64,000 nt of DNA from Aeromicrobium sp. A1-2. GTDB taxonomy: Bacteria > Actinomycetota > Actinomycetes > Propionibacteriales > Nocardioidaceae. Position numbers and translations under genes: made by a program. This document shows positions 17,215-25,062 of the stretch, piece after piece. Below the pieces are notes generated by a model. It was not told where the DNA came from. It worked only from the letters and a program-made list of their open reading frames with translations, and ran no database searches. The stretch spans positions 3,038,001 to 3,102,000 of the forward strand of contig NZ_CP027482.1 of assembly GCF_003443875.1 (NCBI RefSeq). The letters are read 5' to 3'. How positions within the stretch are numbered: position 1 is the first letter of the stretch; each line of letters opens with the position of its first letter.

Positions 17215-17399
17215 CCCTCCTCCGAATGACGCAGCGTCTGGCTGGCGGCGGTCGGACTCGAGGATCTCTTCGGTGGTCAAGCGGCTCTGAGGCGTCACGC
17301 GTCTAGTCTGCCTCGCGAATGTTGCGTCCGTATGTTCGGATGACGACTGTTCCCTGCGAGCGGGTCGGCGTGCGTGCCTGTGGGCCGCCGGACGTGTGG

Positions 17400-18656
17400 T
17401 CAGGCGGCTTGGCGGTAGTTGCTTCGTCGTCGGCGTCGGAGGGTGCGGCCGGCTTTGGTGGTGAAGGTGAATCCGTCGACCGCGTTGCCGGTGATGTTGA
17501 GACGACCACGGTGCAGCAGATGATGGCAGCGGGTGCACAGTCCGACCAGGAGGTCGAGGTCTGTCGGTCCGCCCAACGACCACCAGATGCTGTGGTGGAT
17601 CTCCAGGTGGGTGTGGTGGCAGCCCGGCGTCGCGCACACCCCGTGTTGACGGGCGATGACCGACCTGCGTTGCAGCAGGTTGGGTTGGTACTTCGCGGTG
17701 CCGGCGTTCAGCACCTGCGCCTGGCGGTCGCTGCCGCCGTTTTTCATCAGGAACGCGGTGAAGTCACTGACACACAGCAAATACATCAACAGGTTTGGTC
17801 CGATCGCGCCATGTCCGGCGAGCTTGGCGGGTTCGGTGGCGGGCATCGGGTCGGGGATCAGGTGTGGGTTCTCGGTCGTGGCCTTCACATGCGAAGCAGC
17901 CGCTTCCAAGGTGTCGGCGTCCACGAACACCGACAGGTGCGGTTTGACGCCCTTGTCGGAGGGGAGCCCGTTGCCCAGGATGTCGGTCAACAGGTCATCG
18001 AGCCCCTGGACCCGGCGCTGCGCACCCGTTCGGGTGTCCTCGGCATCGTGTGGTGCCGACACGGAGTCCAGGACCTTCTTGAGCTTGGCGCCAGTCACGG
18101 TGTTGAGGAAACCCGTGACGTGCCAGCCGTCGGGGAGGGCGTCTACGGCGATGTCTTCCTTGTCCATGCCCCGCTCCCACGCATCGTCGAGATCTTCGGG
18201 ATGGATCGTGTCCTTCAAGTGTTTGACGGCCTCGAAAAGCTCGGCCGGCTCATGGTGGGAGGCGACGTCGACGAGCACGTCCTCGAACTGGCGCATCGGC
18301 TCCAACCCCACATGGCGTAGTCCATAGACGAACACCCGCACATGGGCGGCGCTGATCTGCCCCGACATAGCTGCGCCGGCCATCAGCGGCAGGTCCCGCA
18401 AAGCAACCACATTCTTGACCAACACCGTGGCCTGACCCGGGTTGAGCCGCAACTGGTTGCGGACCCACGTGTTCAACGTCGACGCGCCATCGATCTCGTA
18501 ATCCTTCGACGCCTCCAGCTCGGCCAGCAACATCGCCTTGGCCGCATCCAAGGCGTCCTGCGCGCACTGGACCGCCCGGATCTTGTCCCGCACGTCACCC
18601 GACGACAGCACCTGCGCGGCGGTGCGCATCGCGTCGATCGTCGGGTGGGAATTCAT
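17400..18656 (-). CDS. DUF222/HNH (13E12-type) endonuclease-like protein
   Basis: A 418-residue member of the DUF222-HNH family, common in actinobacteria and called 13E12 in mycobacteria. The N-terminal helical DUF222 domain (about 1-300) is followed by an HNH nuclease domain: CATPGCHHTHLEIHHSIWW and LCTRCHHLLHRG contain the zinc cysteines and the catalytic histidines. A basic tail ends the protein. The promoter holds a perfect LexA box immediately upstream of a -10 (TAGTAT) lying 6 nt before the ATG, so it should be SOS-induced and leaderless. The role is unproven; a DNA nicking or repair-related or mobile-DNA function is inferred from the HNH fold and SOS control. Confidence 0.88.
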   Translation of the reverse strand: MNSHPTIDAMRTAAQVLSSGDVRDKIRAVQCAQDALDAAKAMLLAELEASKDYEIDGASTLNTWVRNQLRLNPGQATVLVKNVVALRDLPLMAGAAMSGQISAAHVRVFVYGLRHVGLEPMRQFEDVLVDVASHHEPAELFEAVKHLKDTIHPEDLDDAWERGMDKEDIAVDALPDGWHVTGFLNTVTGAKLKKVLDSVSAPHDAEDTRTGAQRRVQGLDDLLTDILGNGLPSDKGVKPHLSVFVDADTLEAAASHVKATTENPHLIPDPMPATEPAKLAGHGAIGPNLLMYLLCVSDFTAFLMKNGGSDRQAQVLNAGTAKYQPNLLQRRSVIARQHGVCATPGCHHTHLEIHHSIWWSLGGPTDLDLLVGLCTRCHHLLHRGRLNITGNAVDGFTFTTKAGRTLRRRRRSNYRQAA

Positions 18657-18662
18657 GCCTCC

Positions 18663-18685
18663 ATACTACTCGAACACACGTTCGA
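18663..18685 (-). promoter_or_regulatory. LexA (SOS) box and -10 of the DUF222/HNH gene
   Basis: TCGAAC-ACAC-GTTCGA (18670-18685) is a perfect match to the actinobacterial LexA consensus TCGAAC-N4-GTTCGA. The -10 hexamer TAGTAT (minus strand, 18663-18668) follows after 1 bp and ends 6 nt before the ATG at 18656, so bound LexA would cover the core promoter. Confidence 0.85.
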
Positions 18686-18764
18686 AGACAAGACTTTTCC
18701 ACTGAAATTCAAGCAGATTATGGATGTCCGAGCCGAGTGCAACAATGGCCACGAGGACTGTACG

Positions 18765-19028
18765 TCAGGCGAGAAGTCGCCACAGTTGCCAGGCCAGGAC
18801 ACCCACGCCGAGCACTCGCCGGAACGGAGTGGCTCCGCGCAACAGCTCGTCCAGACCCCACACCACCAGCGCGCCGGAGCCGATCCAGCGCAGCTCGGCA
18901 TCGCGTCCGTCGTACGGGCTCCAGCGCGCGACCGTGGCGAAGATGAAGACCCAGATCGCGGCATTGGGCGCCTGGAACAGCACGAGTCGGCCCGACCCGT
19001 CGCGGAAGAAGGTGGCGGAGTGGCTCAC
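18765..19028 (-). CDS. Small conserved actinobacterial membrane protein
   Basis: An 87-residue protein without an assigned function. Two hydrophobic helices (about 22-38, NAAIWVFIFATVARW; and 68-87, RRVLGVGVLAWQLWRLLA) flank a polar loop; the segment RWIGSGALVVWGLDELLRGATPFRR looks conserved and amphipathic. I recall similar short proteins in other actinobacteria but no function. The GTG start at 19026-19028 lies 6 nt after a TAGGAT -10, so the mRNA is predicted leaderless. It follows the DHA2 exporter gene on the same strand, 9 bp past that gene's end, but in transcription order it lies downstream with its own promoter. Confidence 0.75.
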   Translation of the reverse strand: MSHSATFFRDGSGRLVLFQAPNAAIWVFIFATVARWSPYDGRDAELRWIGSGALVVWGLDELLRGATPFRRVLGVGVLAWQLWRLLA

Positions 19029-19037
19029 ACCGTGATC

Positions 19038-20486
19038 CTAGGCGTCGATCGACTCACGCACAGATCCAGCGGACGGCTCCTGCTCGAGGTCGTCCTCGTA
19101 CTGCTTGCCGGAGACACGCGGGATCGCCAGGCCCGCCAGCGCGGCGAGCAGCAGCGCGCCACCGAGCAGTGCGAAACCGGCCGTGTAGCCGATCTCCTTG
19201 GGGAAGCCACTGGGCAGGAAGTGCGCCGTGACGATGCTGGCCATGATCGCCGTGCCGATCGAGCCGCCGATCGTACGGATGTTGGCGTTCATGCCGCTGG
19301 CGACGCCGGTCTGCTCCGGGGGAACCGCGCCGACGATCAGGCCCGCGAGGCAGGCGAACGCCAGGCCGATGCCCAGGCCGACGATCCCGTTGGACACGTA
19401 GACCTGCCACCGCTCGGCGTGGAAGAACGCCAGCATGAACATGCCACCCGAGCCGAGGGCTGCGCCGAACACGACGACGGCCTTGGGACCCACCCGCCGC
19501 GCGATCGATGCCGCGATGAGTCCGGCGATGAACGTCGCGATGGCCGACGGCAGCATCAGGATGCCCGAGTCTGTGACGCTCGACCCGAATCCGTAGCCGT
19601 TGGCGGTCGGCGTCTGGTTGAACTGCGGGATGAACCCGAACGACGCGTACATGCCGACGCCGACGAGCAGGGCCACGAGGTTCGTCGTCCACACACCCGG
19701 CAGGCGCATCATCCGCATGTCGATCAGGGGGGAGGCCGAGCGCTGCTCGACGCGGATCCACGTCACGACTAGGACGGCCGACAGCACCAGGAGCCCAATG
19801 GTCCGCGAGGATCCCCAGCCCCACTTGGGCGCCTCGCTGAGCGCGAGAAGGAGGGCGATCAGCCAGGACGACAGCAGCACCGCGGGCAGCAACGAGATGC
19901 GGCCCGGCGTACGGACCGGCGACTCCGGCACCAGGAAGACCGCGGCCACGGCGGCGACCAGCGTCACGATGAACGGCAGCCAGAACAGCCAGTGATAGCC
20001 CAGTCCGGAGACGATCGGTCCGGCCAGCACGATGCCGGCACCGAAGCCGACGGCCAGCAGCGAGGACACGACGCTCACGGCCCCACCGACCTTGTGGTGG
20101 GGGAATTCGTCGCGGATGATGCCGAACGCCAGCGGCAGCACGCCACCGCCGATGCCCTGGATGACCCGGGCGAAGATCAGCACACCGATGCTGGTCGCCA
20201 ACGCAGCGAGGAGCGAGCCGAGCGACAGCGCGACCAGCGACAGGACGAGCAGGCGCTGCTTGCCGTACGCGTCGCCGAGCCGGCCCATGATCGGCGTGAA
20301 CACCGACGCCGAGATCAGATAGGCGGTCAGGACCCACGTCACGGTCGTCTGGTCAGTGTTGAGCTGCTGCTCGATCTCGGCCAGCACCGGGACGGTCAAG
20401 GACTGCATGAGCGAGTACGACGACACCGCGACGGCAAGGACGACGAAGGTCAGCCAGTAATGCGTGCGTCGGGTCGACGTGGACAC
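19038..20486 (-). CDS. DHA2-family MFS drug exporter (EmrB/QacA type)
   Basis: A 14-TM proton-driven multidrug exporter of about 482 residues. Diagnostic motifs are motif A (GRLGDAYGKQRLLVLSL after helix 2), motif B (RVIQGIGGGVLPLAFGI in helix 4) and motif C-like glycines in helix 5. The frame is open to 20549, but GTG 20484-20486 (MSTSTRRTHYW) has GGAG 7 nt upstream and matches the family N-terminus. A C-terminal acidic tail (EDDLEQEPSAGSVRESIDA) is cytoplasmic. Substrate unknown; no adjacent TetR regulator. The upstream region (20505-20550) contains partly complementary GGTTGG...CCAACC arms that might be an operator. Confidence 0.9.
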   Translation of the reverse strand: MSTSTRRTHYWLTFVVLAVAVSSYSLMQSLTVPVLAEIEQQLNTDQTTVTWVLTAYLISASVFTPIMGRLGDAYGKQRLLVLSLVALSLGSLLAALATSIGVLIFARVIQGIGGGVLPLAFGIIRDEFPHHKVGGAVSVVSSLLAVGFGAGIVLAGPIVSGLGYHWLFWLPFIVTLVAAVAAVFLVPESPVRTPGRISLLPAVLLSSWLIALLLALSEAPKWGWGSSRTIGLLVLSAVLVVTWIRVEQRSASPLIDMRMMRLPGVWTTNLVALLVGVGMYASFGFIPQFNQTPTANGYGFGSSVTDSGILMLPSAIATFIAGLIAASIARRVGPKAVVVFGAALGSGGMFMLAFFHAERWQVYVSNGIVGLGIGLAFACLAGLIVGAVPPEQTGVASGMNANIRTIGGSIGTAIMASIVTAHFLPSGFPKEIGYTAGFALLGGALLLAALAGLAIPRVSGKQYEDDLEQEPSAGSVRESIDA

Positions 20487-20610
20487 AGGGATACTCCAGA
20501 GATGTTCTTCGGTTGGGCGCGGACCGAGATCATTGCTCCGCGCAACCAACCATACGGAGTCATCCTCCGGATCGCTATGTCCAGATCACGTGCGTCTGGT
20601 CACCCCAGGC

Positions 20611-20910
20611 TCAGCCTTCAGCGAGCACGACCACCCGGTCGGCCGGGGTGACCGCGAACAGCGCAGACTTCGCCGGGTTGACGTAGACGCCGTACGCCGA
20701 CTCCGGATCGTCGGACTCCGCCGAGACCCGATAGCCGATCGCGGTCTCACCGCGCCGAGCCGCGGCCTCGGCCTCGTCGCATACGAAAGCGCACCGCCGG
20801 CCGTGACGTAGTGCTCGGCGGGTCGCAGAGGCCTTGGTCCGTCCGCTGGCAGCGCTCTGCTTCATCGACCTGACCGTGCGCTGCCGCAGCCGTTGACCAG
20901 TACGGCCCAT
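20611..20910 (-). CDS. Small basic protein, coupled to MBL hydrolase
   Basis: A 99-residue protein with no recognised family. Residues 1-45 are strongly basic (RQRTVRSMKQS, RRALRHGRR); residues 46-99 look like a small alpha/beta unit (FVCDEAEAAARR, AYGVYVNPAKSALFAV). The ATG overlaps the stop of the upstream metallo-hydrolase as ATGA, which is the main evidence that it is translated. The basic half could bind nucleic acid or be a poorly ordered extension. Function unknown. Confidence 0.55.
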   Translation of the reverse strand: MGRTGQRLRQRTVRSMKQSAASGRTKASATRRALRHGRRCAFVCDEAEAAARRGETAIGYRVSAESDDPESAYGVYVNPAKSALFAVTPADRVVVLAEG

Positions 20911-21698
20911 CAGGCGGAGACGAGGTCGTCGAAGATTCGCTTGTCGTGGGCGTTGAGCACGGTGATGCCGTCCTCGTCATTGAGCAGGCGGAGTGCCGCG
21001 TGGTTGCCGGTGATCCTCTTGCGGTCCTCGGCCATGGCCGTCTCGAATGCCCGCATCCGGCGGACCTTGGTCAGCGGCGTCCCCGATGGCGAGGTCGCCG
21101 CGTACGAGCTCGCGTCGAACACCGCATCGCCGGCATGCACCAGCAGTCCCCGCTCACCCGCGTCGACCGCGACCGCCGCGTGACCGCGTGTGTGACCAGG
21201 CATCGGGACGTAGGTGATGCCCGGGAGCACCTCGATGCCGGACAAACCGTGCTTCCACGGGTCGCCGGGCCCGGCGTGCGTCTGGAAGGTCGGCCCGTAC
21301 GCCCACTGCTTCTGCGCATAGCGCAGCTTGGACGTGAGGTTGGGATTGACGACTGCCCAGTCGTGCTCGTCGGCGGTCGTGTGGATCGTGGCTCCGGGGA
21401 AGTCAGCGGCGCCGCCGATGTGATCGAAGTCCATGTGGGTCAGCACGATGTGCGCGACGTCATCGGCGCGAAACCCCAGAGCCTCGATCTGGCCCACTGC
21501 CGTTTTGGCATCGTCGCGCTCGGGCCGGAGCATGAGTCGCGCCGGCCCCATGCGCTTGGGGTCGGCGAAGTCGTGCCGGCCCAGCCCGCTGTCGACCAGC
21601 ACCAGGCCGTCATCGGTCTCGCACAGCAGCACGTGACAGATGACTTCGGACATCGTCGGAGGGTGCATGGATCCGCAGTTCAGGTGGGTGACTCGCAT
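20910..21698 (-). CDS. MBL-fold metallo-hydrolase, lactonase-like
   Basis: A 262-residue metallo-beta-lactamase-fold hydrolase. The zinc motif HxHxDH appears as LTHMDFDHIGGA (about 95-106), the next ligands are in PGHTRGHAAVAV (about 175) and VHAGDAVFDASS. The arrangement resembles N-acyl-homoserine lactonases (quorum quenching), but an alternative hydrolase role is equally possible. The ATG at 21696-21698 (MRVTHLNCGSMHPP) with ACAGGA upstream is preferred over the longer frame start at 21752. The downstream small basic gene overlaps by ATGA. Divergent from the VanZ gene. Confidence 0.85.
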   Translation of the reverse strand: MRVTHLNCGSMHPPTMSEVICHVLLCETDDGLVLVDSGLGRHDFADPKRMGPARLMLRPERDDAKTAVGQIEALGFRADDVAHIVLTHMDFDHIGGAADFPGATIHTTADEHDWAVVNPNLTSKLRYAQKQWAYGPTFQTHAGPGDPWKHGLSGIEVLPGITYVPMPGHTRGHAAVAVDAGERGLLVHAGDAVFDASSYAATSPSGTPLTKVRRMRAFETAMAEDRKRITGNHAALRLLNDEDGITVLNAHDKRIFDDLVSA

Positions 21699-21799
21699 AG
21701 GTGAATCCTGTCGGAATTGCCGATGCCGAAAGACCCGAACGCCAATATCCACGCGACCTCATTCGTACGAGCGTGAGCCTTCTCGCGCTACCCTGACCC

Positions 21800-22210
21800 G
21801 TGGCAACCCAGGACGATCGCCCCACGCGGCCATCGCGACCTATTGCCGTCGCCGGGCTTGCTCTCTACTTGACCGCCCTGGCCGTTATCGGGCTCTGGCC
21901 GAGGCATGTCGACGAGGCACTCGGGCTCGGTGGCCACTGGTGGTACTCCCCGCTCGAGTTCGGCGCCAACATCGTGCTGTTCGTCCCGCTCGGCATCCTG
22001 TCTATGCTGGTCGCCCGGCGTGCCGGATGGCATCGCGTCGCAGCAGCAGCTTTCGCACTGTCGGGAGCGATCGAGCTGGCCCAGGGCTTGGGTCTCCCCG
22101 GTCGCACGGGAGCCTGGCAGGACGTCATCGCCAACACGACGGGCGCCGCCCTGGGTGCCGCCGGTGTCTTCGTCGCTCAACGACGCTCGGTGTGTGGGCG
22201 CGTGGGGTGA
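21800..22210 (+). CDS. VanZ-family membrane protein
   Basis: A 136-residue VanZ-like protein with four membrane helices. Conserved VanZ features are visible: GLWPRH after helix 1, SPLEFGANIVLFVPLGIL, and the helix 3-4 region SGAIELAQGLGLPGRTGAWQDVIANTTGAALG (split by a short loop) that carries the family E-Q and D-N residues. VanZ proteins modulate sensitivity to teicoplanin and related glycopeptides in some hosts; the general role is unknown. The GTG start lies 5 nt after a TACCCT -10 (21789-21794), suggesting a leaderless mRNA. A tandem repeat begins right after the stop. Confidence 0.85.
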   Translation: MATQDDRPTRPSRPIAVAGLALYLTALAVIGLWPRHVDEALGLGGHWWYSPLEFGANIVLFVPLGILSMLVARRAGWHRVAAAAFALSGAIELAQGLGLPGRTGAWQDVIANTTGAALGAAGVFVAQRRSVCGRVG

Positions 22211-22223
22211 CTGATGCGTTGCG

Positions 22224-22465
22224 TGACTGGTCTCCGGGCCGGGGTCGTCCGCTTGCGGGCTTTCCCGGGCGGCCGCACCGGCTCTCGTAGCGGAGCGAGC
22301 TGCTAAGTGCTCACGACGCAAAATGACCAGCCACGTGAGTGGCTGGTCCGGTCGGGTTGTCGGCCTCCGGGCTTTCCCGGACGGCCGCACCGGCTCGCGT
22401 AGCGGAGCGAGCTCCTTAGTTCTCACGACGCAAAATGACCAGCCACGTGAGTGACTGGTCATTTT
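22224..22465. repeat. 112-bp-period tandem repeat carrying duplicated hairpins
   Basis: Two copies, 22256-22348 and 22368-22460, are identical at 87 of 93 positions with a 112-bp period. A further partial copy (GTGACTGGTC... to CGGGCTTTCCCGGG) starts near 22224, right after the VanZ stop. Each full copy ends with the palindrome GACCAGCCAC-GTGA-GTGGCTGGTC-type, the same hairpin that serves as the tRNA-Ser terminator in the second copy. No target-site repeats or ORF with coding character are present. Confidence 0.8.
22432..22465 (-). terminator. Terminator of tRNA-Ser(GCT)
   Basis: Arms AAAATGACCAGCCAC (22432-22446) and GTGACTGGTCATTTT (22451-22465) pair with one G-U-type mismatch around GTGA. 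It lies 24 nt past the tRNA 3' end; in the minus direction the stem closes with TTTT. A near-copy without the T-run sits 112 bp further on (22320-22348). Confidence 0.75.
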
Positions 22466-22488
22466 GATCTTTGCTTCTCGCCTTTCGG

Positions 22489-22575
22489 CGGAGGTGGCGA
22501 GATTTGAACTCGCGAGAGGTTTGACCCTCAACCCGCTTAGCAGGCGGGCGCACTAGGCCACTATGCGACACCTCC
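22489..22575 (-). tRNA. tRNA-Ser (anticodon GCT)
   Basis: An 87-nt tRNA with a long variable arm. Acceptor arms GGAGGTG and CACCTCC pair fully, discriminator G. Anticodon arm CCCGC-CTGCTAA-GCGGG gives GCT (reads AGC/AGU). T-arm contains GAGTTCAAATCTC. CCA is not encoded. Confidence 0.97.
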
Positions 22576-22659
22576 CCGCTGCCGATCGAAACCGGCAACC
22601 GGATCAGGATACCGACCCGGAGGCACAGGAGACGAATCGGGACCATGGTGAGCCTCGAA

Positions 22660-23091
22660 TCAGCTCGGGTCGAACCGCCGATATCCGTTCGCTGAGTTGA
22701 GCCCGTCGTAGATCTCCCGGAGCAGCTCACCCGAGCGAGCGCCCACATACGCCAACGGGAACACCAGCACCTGACCATCGCCGCGGTCGATCAGGAGCCT
22801 CGTGCCCTCGACGGTGACGTCCTCGATGTCGAGCCACGGGATGTCGACCGGCCGCACGGTCAGCTGGCCACCAACCCGCAGACTCGCAGGATCGAGCCGG
22901 ACGACCGTGGGCGGGAAGGCGATCGTGCGCAGGCCGTTGAGCAGGGCCAGGACCGCCCCGACGCCGAAGATCCACGCCAGCGCGGCGACGGAGGACAGCA
23001 CGAACGCGAGCGCCGCCGCGAGTCCGGCAATGATCAGGCTGATGCCGACAGCGGGCAGCGCGAACCGGCGGTCGAGTCGATAGGTCTTCAA
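22660..23091 (-). CDS. Two-TM membrane protein with C-terminal PH-like domain
   Basis: A predicted 143-residue membrane protein. Two adjacent hydrophobic helices (about residues 10-58; ALPAVGISLIIAGLAAALAF and ALAWIFGVGAVLALLNGL) precede a soluble beta-rich domain (TVVRLDPASLRVGG, VDIPWLDIEDVTVEG, RLLIDRG) and a terminal helix, the layout of bacterial PH-like domains. The frame is open through the neighbouring tRNA, so the true start is uncertain; TTG 23089-23091 is the only start that keeps both helices without overlapping tRNA-Ser(TGA), whose 3' end is 1 nt away. The next start, a GTG, would cut the first helix. Function unknown. Confidence 0.65.
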   Translation of the reverse strand: MKTYRLDRRFALPAVGISLIIAGLAAALAFVLSSVAALAWIFGVGAVLALLNGLRTIAFPPTVVRLDPASLRVGGQLTVRPVDIPWLDIEDVTVEGTRLLIDRGDGQVLVFPLAYVGARSGELLREIYDGLNSANGYRRFDPS

Positions 23092-23092
23092 G

Positions 23093-23181
23093 CAGAGGGG
23101 GCGGGATTCGAACCCGCGGCTGACATTGCTGCCAGCGAGCGCTTTCAAGGCGCTTCCGATCGGCCGCTCCGGCACCCCTCC
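23093..23181 (-). tRNA. tRNA-Ser (anticodon TGA)
   Basis: An 89-nt serine tRNA with a long variable arm. Anticodon arm AGCGC-CTTGAAA-GCGCT gives TGA (reads UCA and UCG/UCU by wobble). T-arm GCGGG-TTCGAAT-CCCGC is perfect. Acceptor GGAGGGG pairs with CCCCTCT, leaving a G-U at the first pair; discriminator G. CCA not encoded. Confidence 0.95.
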
Positions 23182-23223
23182 TGGGTGGCAGCACCGGAGT
23201 GCTGCGCCGCAACGATTATGGCA

Positions 23224-24279
23224 CTACTTCAACGGCGCGAATCGCGGAGGCTCGACCCGCGCGACGGGGGCGACGGCCCGGGACGCACGCGAGGACCGCT
23301 CCTTCATGAACTGGCGGCGCAGCGCCAGGCCCACCAGGAGCCCCCGGATGCTCGAGTAGAGAGTCGAGAGCCCGATGTACGTCGGGAAGGCGCCGGGCGT
23401 GACCAACGACGTCGTGAGCACGGCGGTGCCGATGACCGCAAAGACCAGGACCCACCACCCCTCACGTCGCTTGGATCGCAGCGAGACGCCCACCAGGAGC
23501 GCTGGGAACCCGATGAACACCTCGACGGGTCGCGGCACGCCCTGGAACGTCTGACGGGTCCAGATCACCAGATCGCTCAGCCCCTGGACCACGGACTGCG
23601 AGCCGTGCGTGCGGACGAAGCTGCTGTAGGCCAGCACCATGACCACCAGCGCCGCGACGCCCAGCAGGATCGCCAGGTTCTGCCGGCCGAGCCCGTGCAG
23701 GCCGGCGCCGAGGTTCCACACCAGGGTGATCGCGAATCCCAGCGAGACCGTCAGCACGATGAGGTTGAATCGTTGGTAGTTGACCGGAGCGTTCCACGCC
23801 GCCACGCCGACCGTGCCGCTCAGGGCGACGACCAGGGCCAGGACGTACTCTCCGATGGCGCGCACCAGCGTCTCGGCCGGTCGGGTGACCAGAACCGCCC
23901 AGACCGCGGCCAGCACGGCGGTCACTGCGGCCGAAGCGGCCAGCAGCACATTGGCCTCCAGCACCACCGCCAGGACGCCGAGCACCGCCGTCATCGGGAA
24001 CCAGATCCGCATGTGACCACCGCCGCGGTGAGTCAGCCCGACCGCGAACACGATCATCAGGAGGGCCGCCGACGGACGCTCGACCCAGTTCGGCGTGCCG
24101 ACCGCGACCACCGACGTCGCCGCACCAGCGGTCCCGAGAAGCCAGGCGATGAACACCAGCAACATCAACGTGCGGGCGGTGCGCGGTGAATCGATGCGCG
24201 GCTCGCGAGTCGGGAGGTCGTACTCCGGGGGGACGGAGGCGTCGAGACGACGACGTCCACCCTTGGGGGCGCGGCTCAT
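23224..24279 (-). CDS. Polytopic membrane protein of unknown function
   Basis: A 351-residue integral membrane protein without a recognised family. A basic N-terminus (MSRAPKGGRRRLDAS) is followed by about nine hydrophobic helices grouped in pairs with short loops, and a basic tail (RRQFMKERSSRASR). No enzymatic motif is visible. Its ATG overlaps the stop of the nitrilase-family gene as ATGA, so the two are co-translated and may act on the same compound, for instance as importer or as the membrane part of an amide-processing step; this is inference from coupling only. Confidence 0.7.
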   Translation of the reverse strand: MSRAPKGGRRRLDASVPPEYDLPTREPRIDSPRTARTLMLLVFIAWLLGTAGAATSVVAVGTPNWVERPSAALLMIVFAVGLTHRGGGHMRIWFPMTAVLGVLAVVLEANVLLAASAAVTAVLAAVWAVLVTRPAETLVRAIGEYVLALVVALSGTVGVAAWNAPVNYQRFNLIVLTVSLGFAITLVWNLGAGLHGLGRQNLAILLGVAALVVMVLAYSSFVRTHGSQSVVQGLSDLVIWTRQTFQGVPRPVEVFIGFPALLVGVSLRSKRREGWWVLVFAVIGTAVLTTSLVTPGAFPTYIGLSTLYSSIRGLLVGLALRRQFMKERSSRASRAVAPVARVEPPRFAPLK

Positions 24280-25061
24280 GATGTGGGGCGGATCCTTCGG
24301 TTGGCGAGCGACGGATTGACCTCCCGAGCCTGCGCCAGGTCCTCGGGATCGAGGTTGGCGCGGATGATCTCGGGGGCGGAATCCGCCTCGCCCACGATAG
24401 AGCCCCATGCATCGACAACCAAGGAATGACCCGTGTAGCGTGCCCCACCCTGCGCCGCTGCCAGCACGTGAACCGTGTTCTCGATCGCCCGTGCCGCCAG
24501 CAGCGTCCGCCAGTGCTCGAGCTTGCGCTCACCGGCGACCCACGCGGCCGGGATCACGATGCTCACGGCGCCAGCATCAACCAGCGCGCGGGCGTGCTCG
24601 GGGAACCGCAGGTCGTAGCACGTCATGAGCCCCACCCGCTCTCCCGCGATCTCGACGACGACCGGCGTGATCTCACCGGCCCGGAGGCGCTCGGACTCGC
24701 GATAGCCGAACGAGTCGTAGAGATGGATCTTGCGGTACGTGTCGCGCAGCGAGCCGTCAGGCCCCACCACGACCAGGGTGTTGTACGGCAGGCCGTCGGT
24801 CTGCTCGAACATCCCGGCCACGATCGTGGTGCCGAGCCGCCGCGCTTCCTGACCGATCAGGTCGACGAACGACCCGTCGAGCGGCTCGGCGACGGCCGCC
24901 AGATCCAGGTCCGGCGGGCCGAAGTCGTGCATCGCGGCCTCGGGCAGGACGACCAGGTCGAGACCGTCTTCGGCGGTGAGCGCCGACAGCTGTCCTCGGA
25001 TCGCGTCCCGGTTGACCGAGGAGTCGATCGCCGAGGTGAGCTGGACCAGTGCGACGTGCAT
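24276..25061 (-). CDS. Carbon-nitrogen hydrolase (nitrilase superfamily amidase)
   Basis: A 261-residue amidase of the nitrilase superfamily, which hydrolyses non-peptide C-N bonds. The catalytic triad is complete: Glu in VVLPEAAMHD (about 41), Lys in TYRKIHLYDS (about 110), Cys in LMTCYDLRFPE (about 147). The size and motifs are close to Nit1/omega-amidase and deaminated-glutathione amidases, which clean up damaged metabolites; the substrate is not certain. ATG 25059-25061 (MHVALVQLTS) is chosen because GAAAGG lies 9 nt upstream. That ribosome site is inside a perfect hairpin (25063-25101). It is coupled (ATGA) to the membrane protein downstream and follows the giant surface protein. Confidence 0.9.
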   Translation of the reverse strand: MHVALVQLTSAIDSSVNRDAIRGQLSALTAEDGLDLVVLPEAAMHDFGPPDLDLAAVAEPLDGSFVDLIGQEARRLGTTIVAGMFEQTDGLPYNTLVVVGPDGSLRDTYRKIHLYDSFGYRESERLRAGEITPVVVEIAGERVGLMTCYDLRFPEHARALVDAGAVSIVIPAAWVAGERKLEHWRTLLAARAIENTVHVLAAAQGGARYTGHSLVVDAWGSIVGEADSAPEIIRANLDPEDLAQAREVNPSLANRRIRPTS

Positions 25062-25062
25062 A

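Noticed and set aside
17215..17637. N-terminal extension of ppc running into the HNH gene region
   Set aside because: The extra residues are Pro/Arg/His-rich, overlap the DUF222 gene and do not match PEPC N-termini. The strong GGAGGAGG site supports GTG 17214.
22211..22480. Tandem repeat considered as a CRISPR array or attachment site
   Set aside because: Units are about 93 bp with a 112-bp period, only two to three copies, no short spacers, no cas or integrase gene and no second copy of the tRNA end.
21788..22531. 247-aa minus-strand open frame through the repeat (TWLVILRRE-type repeats)
   Set aside because: It overlaps VanZ antisense and the tRNA-Ser end; the repeat residues only reflect the DNA duplication.
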